64,000 nucleotides of DNA from Pisaster brevispinus. Lineage: Eukaryota; Echinodermata; Asteroidea; Forcipulatida; Asteriidae. The notes below the pieces were generated by a model, which was given only the letters and a program-made list of their open reading frames with translations, was not told the origin of the DNA and made no database searches. Positions 22,289-31,023 of this stretch are shown in pieces. The stretch covers positions 3,224,001-3,288,000 of the forward strand of contig JAMKCF010000019.1 of the NCBI GenBank assembly GCA_023634235.1, in the 5' to 3' direction. Position 1 is the first letter of the stretch, and each line of letters opens with the position of its first letter. Position numbers and translations under genes: made by a program.

Positions 22289-25200
22289 GTAAGTTTATGT
22301 TGCGCTTACACCTACAGGCCTCGAAATAACCCACGGCACCCACAGCAATTGCCGTGGTGCTCTGTGCTTTTTGCTGTGGTGCCCTCTGCAAAGGTTCAAT
22401 ACAAATTTTCGTTTTCCTCATAGAAGTGCCCCGTACCAGTGGAAAATTGCCGTGCCTCTTCAAGAGCGAAGTTCAAGGCCTGCATCTATGTCGTGACCGA
22501 GCAGTTAAGAACACTGGACTCGAGCTCTAGTGTTTCTGTAGGCAGAGTGTGGGTTTGGCTTTGTCTAGGCACTTGTATCCTTTGGCACTAAACTTGACCA
22601 TAATTGCTTTGTTCTTCAGATGGGCTATTATGCAGTAGGTCCCGTGTACTAGGATTGATATTGCACGTAAAAGAACCCAGAACACTTATGGTGGAAAAGT
22701 AGGGGTTAACCCCGGTGTTTCTGGTTCACATAGCAAGCACCCTTTTTGACAGGTTTCCTCAGGCTTGCGGGATACACTGATTAAGTTTACTTATGAAGCA
22801 TCCTTAGTTTCATAACCAGAAATATATAATAATAATAATACTATTGATGTAATTTTAATCTTTTAGGTTGCTCCTTTATGGTCTCTACTGTACTCCCTCA
22901 CTCAGTATAACACCCACAAATGCATCCCGTCTAAGAGAGGTTCAGTGTGCCAGATGACACCAATTGACCTCATCTCCTCAACAAAGCATGCCATGTGGGC
23001 CGAAGGCTATCGGTGTTACAAGTTATATCGCCTCCCGAATGATATGAGCCGTGGGAGCCGAGAGGTGCTTCTTGCGTGCGCCTGGCTGTTGGCCAAGACG
23101 GATATCTTGACTGACATCGTGCTTGATGACAGAGCGCTGGCGGTAGCCGACACGGCGCACATGCACCTGGAGGAGGTTGCGCAGGTCATGACGAAGAAGG
23201 AAGGAGCTTGGAAAAGAAGTCGCACCGTCTCGGGTGAGGTGCCGCTGAGTGACTGCGCGAAGAGGCTGGGGTGGATGGTTGGACGATGTAGAATGGCCAT
23301 GAGGCGCTTATACCTCCAACAACAGGAATTCTGTAACCTTACTCACCAGGTGAAAAGTAGCCTCTCGTAGGTTTTACTACATTGGAGCTGGCGTAGGGAT
23401 TTCTTACCTGACTTTCACCTCTGTGGACCGTGGGCCAATTTCATAGCGCTGCTTAACGGTAAGCACATTTTCATGCTAGCTATAGCAGAAAACATTGCTT
23501 ACGCTTAAGCATATTTCAATGGGTTAGCAAGAAAATTAGGTGGCAAGCTTGCACATTCATCTGGGATTTGCATTGTTACGCCATTCAGTGTCATGCAGTA
23601 AGGACCGGAAGGTTGGCATGCTTTTTCGTGTGCCTCTGGAATAGCGGCGCTATGAATTGGAAACTCTTGCAGTAAGCACAAATCGGCCGCTAAGCAGCTT
23701 TATGAAATTGGGCCCAGGTAAGAATAGACCTTTATTATGGTGCGGCTATCTTGTTTTCCTCCCATTCAAATCAATGTAATCAAACCGAGGCTGGAAGGAA
23801 AAACAGTCTGGCTCCTTTTTGTACACTGAGTGTTGGCATTCGCTAGTGTTACTGGATGCAGGGAACATGACCAAGATGGTGGCTGCATGACTGGAGCCTA
23901 GTATTAGAGTGAAGTATGGCTGGCAGAGTGCTCTGTACCAGACTCAAGTTCTGGTGTTGACAGAGTGTGAGGTCAGGTCCCTCTAGCAAAACACTTGACC
24001 ATAATTGCTTTGTACTTCAGATAGGATGTAAAGACTTAGGTCCCTTGTGTTGTATAAGGCACTTAAAATGACCCAGTACACCTATCGTTAAGAGAAGGGG
24101 TTTGCCTCGGTGTTGCTGGCATGGTTGCCTACAGATTGTGCCACATCACTTTGTAACACCTTAACACGGTGCCATTGGTCCAAAAAATTCAAAAATTAAC
24201 AAACCTATCGATAAAAAAACATTGCAGTGGGATGCCTGAAGATAAGCTGATAAGAATCAAATGTCCTCGTTGTTAGAACCATGCTTTCTAAAATATAAAT
24301 GTCAAAATATGCGCCTCTAAATTTTAAATCTGTTGTTTATTTTTCACAATGAATCGCTAATGTGACTGGATTCCCTTTGTTTATCAGATTCACGTAGCAA
24401 CCCAAGGATTAAGTGTTACTATAGATACTACCCATCTGTCCCCGTTAGAAACCTTCATCACCAGGCATTCAGACCAACTCAAGACGGTAAGTGATAAATA
24501 GAACATTTTTTTGCCCAACCAAAATTATGCGCAAAATGCTCACTGTCTCTCCTACAATATTTCCCAGTAACTTGACTTTTGAAATCATTCAACTGCATGG
24601 GTTTTGTATGGCGGCACAACTGTACACAGAACTGAACTAAGTGTGCAAGTGTGTACTGTGTAGATGCATTCACCACATGATAAATATTGCAGGCTGGCAA
24701 AGCTTATCCATCATTCAAAACCATGGGATGGTATTGAATGGTCAGACAGTAAGAGGGTTGACTGTTTTCTGTGTAGCATTCACTGCATGATATTATATTG
24801 CAGGCTGGCGTAGGTTAGCTGTCATTCAAAACCACAGTGGATGATATTGAATGGTCAGACAGTAGGAAGGTTGACTGTGTACTGTGTGGATGCGTTTGCC
24901 ACATGACATCGTATTGCTGGCTGGCATAGTTTATCTAGCATTCAAAACCTCAGTGGATGATACTGAATGGTCAGACAGTAGGAGGGTTGATTTTGTGATG
25001 TGGATGTGTTTGCCACAAGACATCGTATTGCAGGCTGGCATAGTTTATCTAGCATTCAAAACCACATGATATTGAACGGTCACACAGAAATTTTAGTGAA
25101 GTCCTTCAATCTACTGAGATAAATGTACCACCCCCCCCCCTCTTCGTTGGAGTTTTCACTCCCACACTTAGGACTGATATCTGTTGTCATCTTTTTCTTC

Positions 25201-27755
25201 AGGCCAACGGGTTAAAGCACAAAGAACCTTTGTGTTTTTCTTGGTTTCATTACCAGAAACAATCATAATAATGGACATTGGGTGTTTTTCTTGCAGCATC
25301 AGGACTTCCTAGAAGCAGAGCAATCCAGACTTCACATCTGCGTCAGATGGCAGGAGCAGCAACAAACCTTCTGGCAATGGATGGTAGGTTGTATCCCTCG
25401 TAGTTGGAATGATCTAATAAATTGATTTGCCGAGGGTTTTCCCAAACAGTGGCTCTTCATGGCCACTGTTGAACCAGTGCTACTACTACTACTACTATCA
25501 ATAATAATGGCTTCTTATATAGCGCTCATATCTGTCACTCAGTGACACTCAAGGCGCTTCAACATTCAGTATTTTTCTGCAAGGTATGAGGGGCTACGTT
25601 TGAAGTATGAGACCTACTCCTTTACATAGCACCATGTAACGGTTTACAAGGTGCTGTGGCGCAACATGCAGCCAATCAAACCAGGAACACCGGGGCGAAC
25701 CCCTTCTCTTTTCGATAAGTGCACTGGGTTCTTTTATGTGCGTTACACGACACACGGGACTAATGGCTTTACGTCCCATCCGAAGGACGAAGCAATCATG
25801 GTTAAGTGTCTTGCTTAAGGAAACAAGTGTCGCGACCGGGACTCGAACCCACACTCTGCTGATCAGAAAAACAAGAGCTTGAGTCCAGTGCTCTTATCCG
25901 CTCGACCACGACACTGTATGGGCGCAAAGCATAGACATTCTTTTCCAGAAAACAAACTTGATGGTTGCTACACCAGAATGCTACGCCAGGTGCTTGGTGT
26001 CAGGAGGGAAGTCCATAACCATTTTAGATCTTTATCTCGGGTTCCCTATAAAGCTTGGTGCAAAGTTCTGGGCAAAGTCACCGGAGTGTGGGTTTGGACC
26101 CCGGTTGTAACCCATGCACCCTTGAGCAAGACACTTTACTATAATTAGTAAATGGGTACCTGTGAGGGTAGAGATTGTTGATGTAAATGATAAGCGACCT
26201 GTGTGCCACTTTGGTTACCGGTGCTGAATACTGCCAAGGAGTTGAGATAAGTTTCGGAATGCTAAGGGCCTGATGAACATGGGTATACCAAAAGACACTT
26301 TGAGGGTCCTACTTGGCTCTTGAAAATGTACACAATAAACACATTATTATTACATCTACTTTTTACTTTTTGATCACAACACTGGAAATATTTCCGTGCC
26401 TGTAATTTTCGACCGAAACTGCGGTCTTCATCAGCAGGATGACACAGATGTAGCATCCGTGACCTTGCGTAAACGTGATCCCAACACTGCGCCATTGTAC
26501 CGCCCTCGTCCCGGTTCAGGAAAGGTTTTTAGGCTCTGATGTAAGCTGCCTCCTTCACCCTCCTTTCAAAGTATCGGGCGTCGTCTCTGTCCAGTGTTGT
26601 GATCAAAAGTTAAACAGTAAATTGTTTCAAACTTCCAACACAGATGAATATTCATGCTATTTCGTCTTATACAATATCCCATGATGTTTGCCATGAAATA
26701 CTTAAACCTGCAGGAGAGTGTGCTAGACGCAAAGCTTCAAGACTCCTCAGTGGACGGAGAGGAAGAAGAAGCCGAAGCTACCACCAGACCTAACTCCTCA
26801 ACAAGGTCAGGTGACCTCATGGAGATCCTTATTGATCTGGAAGGATGCACGCAGCAACTGGAACATCTCGTTGACGATGATGGCTCTGTTGAAGATGTAA
26901 GCTTTGTCATTTTTTTTTTTTTTTTATTTCATAAGAGGGATGCTTTTCAGCAATGATCTACCTAGGCAAACGTATTTGGAGAGAATTTTGATTGGTCTTC
27001 AAGTTTTTTAACTAGCATTTGGCCAGCGGAGAACTATTAACCCATTGCAACTTTAAAAGTCGGTACGGTAGGAACATTCTAATCGGATCGGATAAGAATT
27101 CCAGCAAGTGCACATGGATCGTTCCATCGGACCACTGGAATGTTCCATTGAAACGTTCTAAATACTGATGCTCACTAAATACAAACACTCGTTGCCGCCT
27201 GTGGCTTGGCCCTAGAACTTTATGCCCATGTCTGGAAGTTGTATGGAAGTAAGAGTCTCAGATGGCAATGCGTGTTAAACAAATTATCCCTTGAACAAGA
27301 TGGCGCATATTATCATGAAGGTGCTTATGCGGTCACCAGCTGAAGTTGATGTTAAAACAAATTGATAACGAGTTGAGGGAGATTTTTATCATAAATGTGC
27401 CTTATTGGGGTTTTTTTTCAAACAGGCTAGATACACCTCTAAGCAGTCCTTTATTGCAGCAGATGTCAAATCCAGACTCGCTCCACCTCCCACGGCACCA
27501 TCATTAAGACGGCCCTCTAATCAGACAACGAGGTTCCATCTTGCAAGTAAACAGTCTAAGGCGCCCTCTGCAGCTCAGAATGGACCAGTCAATAGAATCC
27601 ACATCCAGGACGAGATCACGAGACTCTCGGCGGTCGTTGAGACACTGAAGGCGGAGTTGGAGGACCTGAGGGGTGGTCATCGCTGTCGGATTGAGGACTT
27701 GACCTCCGTACTCCCTGACGCTGTGTGTATTCCTCCCATGGGGTCGTCAAGATGA
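22151..27755 (+). CDS. TEDC1: Tubulin epsilon and delta complex protein 1 (6 exons)
   Basis: Exons 22151-22288, 22867-23349, 24388-24486, 25297-25383, 26714-26896 and 27426-27755 join to 1320 nt, 439 residues, with every intron in phase 0. I recognise TEDC1 (formerly C14orf80) from several blocks that align with the human protein: TPEIFRQAKF near residue 35, SREVLLACAWLLAK, LGWMVGRCRM with the following QQQEFCNLT, and FWQWM at 265-269. Known role: with TEDC2 and delta/epsilon tubulin it is required for stable triplet microtubules of centrioles and basal bodies. The C-terminal part has an acidic stretch (about 283-292), a basic Pro/Ser-rich linker and a likely short coiled coil (about 390-422). 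ATG ATG at 22151 opens the frame. The human protein is slightly shorter and the C-terminal third is the least conserved part. Confidence 0.88.
22488..22841 (+). mobile_element. tRNA-derived SINE copy in TEDC1 intron 1
   Basis: The head is GACCGAGCAGTTAAGAACAC; the body has AAAAGAACCCAGAACACTTA and CTGGTTCACATAGCAAGCAC; the tail is an ATA repeat. It is the copy most similar to 7508-7897. Confidence 0.82.
22867..23349 (+). CDS. TEDC1: TEDC1 exon 2 (main conserved domain)
   Basis: The acceptor is atcttttag and the donor cag/gtgaaa. Residues 47-207 hold most of the conserved helical domain, including WSLLYSL, SREVLLACAWLLAK and GWMVGRCRMAMRRLYLQQQE. GC content is clearly higher than in the flanking introns, as expected for an exon. 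Confidence 0.9.
23431..23715. mobile_element. MITE-like element in TEDC1 intron 2
   Basis: The ends TGGGCCAATTTCATAGCGC and GCTTTATGAAATTGGGCCC are inverted repeats; inner GCTTAA and TAAGCA blocks also pair. About 285 bp. A possible relative lies at 62608-62863. Confidence 0.7.
23931..24180 (+). mobile_element. Degraded SINE copy in TEDC1 intron 2
   Basis: AGACTCAAGTTCTGGTGTTGA, here as CTCAAGTTCTGGTG, is followed by ACACTTGACCATAATTGCTT and GAGAAGGGGTTTGCC, all shared with other family copies. The head is eroded. Confidence 0.7.
24388..24486 (+). CDS. TEDC1: TEDC1 exon 3
   Basis: The acceptor is gtttatcag and the donor acg/gtaagt. It encodes 33 residues, IHVATQGLSVT to HSDQLKT. Human TEDC1 also has an Ile-His pair just after its QQEQC block, which supports this join. 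Confidence 0.82.
24700..25085 (+). repeat. Imperfect tandem repeat of about 115 bp, about 3-4 copies
   Basis: GGTCAGACAGTA-type motifs recur near 24740, 24853 and 24969, with a decayed copy near 25078. Each unit also has TATTGCAGGCTGGC and CATTCAAAACC. It lies in TEDC1 intron 3. Confidence 0.75.
25297..25383 (+). CDS. TEDC1: TEDC1 exon 4
   Basis: The acceptor is tttcttgcag and the donor atg/gtaggt. It encodes 29 residues ending QQTFWQWM; the FWQWM signature is shared with the vertebrate protein. Confidence 0.86.
25588..25916 (-). mobile_element. tRNA-derived SINE, best-preserved head, TEDC1 intron 4
   Basis: Read on the minus strand, the head GTGGTCGAGCGGATAAGAGC leads to a B box GGGTTCGAGTCCCGG, and GTGTCGT pairs with GCGACAC like an acceptor stem. 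The body has AAAAGAACCCAGTGCACTTA. The head resembles a type II (Leu/Ser) tRNA, but it continues into a SINE body. Confidence 0.82.
26082..26352 (+). mobile_element. SINE-like repeat, second 3' type
   Basis: CTTGAGCAAGACACTTTACT, AATGGGTACCTGTGAGG and GAGTTGAGATAAGTTTCGGA are followed by an ATT-rich tail. It aligns with 28288-28567. Confidence 0.65.
26362..26615. mobile_element. Inverted-repeat element next to TEDC1 exon 5
   Basis: TTTTTGATCACAACACTGGA near 26369 and TCCAGTGTTGTGATCAAAAG ending near 26609 are inverted repeats. The interior contains GACCGAAACTGCGGTC, itself a short palindrome. Confidence 0.72.
26714..26896 (+). CDS. TEDC1: TEDC1 exon 5 (acidic segment)
   Basis: The acceptor is aacctgcag, with a weak pyrimidine tract, and the donor gat/gtaagc. 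It encodes 61 residues with an acidic run GEEEEAE and the block GDLMEILIDLEGCTQQLEHL, a probable amphipathic helix. It is included mainly because it has both splice sites and is in phase 0 with its neighbours. Confidence 0.75.
27426..27755 (+). CDS. TEDC1: TEDC1 exon 6 and stop
   Basis: The acceptor is tttcaaacag. It encodes 109 residues: a Ser/Pro/Lys-rich linker, then the likely coiled coil DEITRLSAVVETLKAELEDL, ending GSSR with TGA at 27753-27755. I could not find an obvious AATAAA within the next 400 bases. Confidence 0.8.
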   Translation, partial: ARYTSKQSFIAADVKSRLAPPPTAPSLRRPSNQTTRFHLASKQSKAPSAAQNGPVNRIHIQDEITRLSAVVETLKAELEDLRGGHRCRIEDLTSVLPDAVCIPPMGSSR

Positions 27756-28287
27756 ATTGCCCGCCATCAATTATCTGTCCTGGTTGGAGCCCTCTAGTGA
27801 CCAAACTTAACCAGTCCAAACTACCTGGAGCACACTGAGAATAGACCGAACAGAACTTGTCAGAGTGACCACATCTGTCAAACGAGATTATGTGTAGAGC
27901 CAGTAAGAGTACCCAAAAACCTTACCCAGCGAGCCACATTGGGGCGTTATGTGTATGAAACCTCAGTCACCATTGCAAAAGTCCGGAAGAACGTCCTCCC
28001 TCCTTACCCTTTAAGGAAAGAGTTTGAAGTTCACAATAACCAGTGCTAGTGTCCTCGAGAGGTTTTCATAAGTCATTAATTCTTAGCTTCGGAGAAGGTA
28101 TTTTGGAATTCTTGTTTCGACTAGTTTTTTACAAGCTCATATCGCAAATGACACAAAATGTTAGCTGGGGAGATTGGATGCTTACATGAGTGCCGCTCCA
28201 TCTGCATGGACAAAGTTCTTGCCGACTGGTCTAGCACTAGCACACAGGACACAAGTTCTGGTGACCAAGTCATCAATGTGTCGGTTG

Positions 28288-28567
28288 AAATCTTGGTCAT
28301 GACACTGGTATCCACGAGCAAGACATTTAACTTTAATTGCTTCTCTTCACCCAGGAGTAAATGGTTACCTGTGAAGGCAGAGATGGTTCTTGTTATTGAT
28401 TTAGCTTGGTGCACTACATACTTGGCAGCACAGGCTGTAAACTCCCCAGGGAGCTGAGATGGTTTAAAGAATGAAATTAATGGCCCAATGGACCGGAGTA
28501 AGAATGTTTGAGTGCTAAGGGTGTTACAGGTGACAGATTTGAGCAGTATACAAGAAATTGCTAGTAT
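28288..28567 (+). mobile_element. SINE-like repeat copy
   Basis: It shares GAGCAAGACATTTAACTTTA, AAATGGTTACCTGTGAAGG and GGGAGCTGAGATGG with the copy at 26082, and ends in a TATTATTA tail. Confidence 0.65.
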
Positions 28568-28938
28568 TATTACCTGTCAATATGTCAGCTGTTTGAGGGG
28601 GAAAAAATCTCTTTTACTCAGCAATATTTTCTCACTAAATTTGATAGGAAAATTGAACATTCAAATTTAAAAGCAAACTATTCAACTTATAAAAAAATAT
28701 AAAAAAAAGGTCAATATTATGAAGGAAATATTTTTGGCTTCACATAATTAGGAGCTACAAAAAAAAGTTTGTCACCATCCATTTATAATCACTAACCAAA
28801 CCTCGCCAAAAACTGTAATTCATGAATGGTTTTTAAAATTGAACAAAGCTCAGGCAATATCATTTGATGAAACAACTTAACCATAACTCCATTGAGTGAT
28901 GCAATTACTAGGATTAATCATGACTACTGTGACAAAAT

Positions 28939-29340
28939 CCAACACCCAAACTGTTGGACTCTGATTATGGTGGTATGCCTGATCCCATGTAAAGCATAAT
29001 CAGTTTACTAGTGCAGTCTTCAGTCCAACACCATTCAGTAACTCAACACCCAAACTGTTGGACTCTGATTATGGTGGTATGCCTGATCCCATGTAAAGCA
29101 TAATCAGTTTACTAGTGCAGTCTTCAGTCCAACACCATTCAGTAACTCAACGCCCAAACTGTTGGACTCTGATTATGGTGGTATGCCTGATCCCATGTAA
29201 AGCATAATCAGTTTACTAGTGCAGTCCTCAGTCCAACACCATTCAGTAACTCAACACCCAAACTGTTAGACTCTGATTATGGTGGTATGCCTGATCCTAT
29301 GTGAACCATAATCAGTTTACTAGTGCAGTCCTAGGTCCAG
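28939..29340 (+). repeat. 104 bp foldback satellite, 4 copies
   Basis: AACACCC (AACGCCC in unit 3) recurs at 28941, 29045, 29149 and 29253, exactly 104 bp apart. Within a unit TGTTGGACT and TGATTATG are matched downstream by CATAATCA and AGTCCAACA, so each unit can fold into a nested hairpin. Units 1-3 are almost identical; unit 4 is diverged and its outer arm is lost. Confidence 0.92.
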
Positions 29341-30894
29341 AATCAAACATATCATGCAGTTTGATTGTAAGAACTAAAGATTTTGTGGTGAAGACGGAAA
29401 GTAATTTTATAAAAAATGATCAATTTGAGGAAGGTGGAGTGGAATTGTGAGGAATTACCCTGGGCCTGACCAGACGTTCAAAGCATCGGACCAACAACAT
29501 CCCAAATAGGTATTTATATATTTCCTTGAAAAATTGGGGAAAAATAGCTGCCCCGTTTTCACTGGGTTTAGTTTTGGGTTTAGTTTTTTGTCGGGGGGGG
29601 GGGTCATGCTTTATTTACTACAATTATAAAACATTGTAGTTTTTGTATATTGAGGCATACAGCTTACAGACTTAATCTGTGTATAAAGTATTTTTTTTAC
29701 TAAAAAAAAGATACCATTTATTCTTTTGGAACCGGTATTTTTTTTTTTTTTTCATTGAGCACATGACGTTTTTATTTGGGAGGGGATGTGCCCCACCTCG
29801 GACTGAGTTTTTTTACTGACAACACTGTACCACAGCCAGCCCCATTCCATCTTTAGTTTCCTTCTAAAGTAGGTCAACCGCAACTAAATAAGTTTTTTTT
29901 TTTAAGTGTTAGAAGCACTGAAGAGATTTCCGCTGCTTAGCTACGATGTTGAGCCGAGCTGCAACAGCAACTGCAAAATTGAAATCGAAATTTTCGGGTC
30001 AAATCCGCCAAAAATCAGACCTAGCATCGTTAAGATTTGTGACAGCCTGTTTTCCTTTGAAAAGCATGTTGCAAGTTTATGGATTAACTTTTTGTAAAGA
30101 ATGCTCCTTTTTGTATTCCAATTGCCCGCAAAAGTTAACTGACATAAAGAAGATTACTTCCGTTCAACGACTTTTCCTCGGTTTTTGTTTCTTTGTTTTG
30201 TTTCTCTGTTAATTTTGTTGGGTTTTTTTTCGGGTTGGGGTGGGGGTCGGGGCCTTCTGAGGTGTGATGGGGCTGGGTTAGAATTTTGGTAGTGAAGGGT
30301 GACATAATTTTGGGGTGTTTGTATGCCTAGGCAAACAAAAAATTTCCTCGGCTGAGGAAAGAACAAACTAATTACGAAGATATTGGATTGCATATCTTTT
30401 ATTTTGAACTTAAAACCCTCATAGCTTAAATCATTTTCACTTTTTCAATGAGATACCAAAACACCATCAAATAAAAAGTCAGAAATTTTCAAATATCGGG
30501 TGGTCTTGAATTTACAGGCGCCAAATAAATGGTACTCTCTTTTGATCGAATAAAATTGGGTTGTTGCAGGTTGTTGGAAAAACCCTGGCCGGGGACATTT
30601 TCTGAGAAGTTTAACTTATGCAGTTGTTGCATCAATACCAACAATAAAACCTCATAAAAGAGCAATAGTTATGCAAATTTGCGTGATTTTCCTTTCAAAT
30701 TGCGGAATTTGCGCATGCCTGCGGTTGTAGTCTGCCCGGCCGTTATACGCTCTGCCTTTGTACACCCAGCAGCTCCAGTTGGTAGTCGAAGGCACTTCTT
30801 TGCATTCTAGACTGACAGCGATGCCATCGTGACTGGATTTTTTCCGTTTTCTTCTCTAGAAACTACATAAATTTTCGACTCTATCTCAGGAATA

Positions 30895-31023
30895 ATGTGG
30901 ACTAAAATCGGGACTTTTTGCGTGATTTTGTTACTCTATGTAGGCAGTGTTCGTTGCAGTGAAGGGAGCAACACCCCAGACCAGAGCGGGGTCCTGCAGT
31001 TTCTCCGCAACATTTTGTCGAAG
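30895..31023 (+). CDS. Multi-CUB gene exon 1: signal peptide
   Basis: Encodes 43 residues. MWTKIG, then a hydrophobic core (TFCVILLLYVG) and a likely cleavage after VRCS make a classical signal peptide. The donor is aag/gtgagt, phase 0. The start is chosen because it is the first Met and gives the signal peptide. Confidence 0.83.

Larger units (their letters stand above)
27756..30894. other. Spacer between TEDC1 and the multi-CUB gene
   Basis: It contains a SINE-like repeat (28288-28567), the 104 bp foldback satellite (28939-29340), and AT-rich sequence with homopolymer runs (G near 29594, T near 29735). The TEDC1 3' UTR and multi-CUB promoter must lie here but cannot be delimited. Confidence 0.65.

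Noticed and set aside
22945..23370. Stand-alone gene of 141 codons
   Set aside because: It is TEDC1 exon 2; the frame is open upstream to the acceptor at 22866 and the last codons lie past the donor at 23350.
25830..25916. A true tRNA gene on the minus strand
   Set aside because: The A and B boxes and an acceptor-like pairing exist, but the sequence continues into a SINE body shared with other copies and the cloverleaf is incomplete.
28939..29340. CRISPR-like array
   Set aside because: The units are contiguous 104 bp repeats without spacers, in an animal genome.
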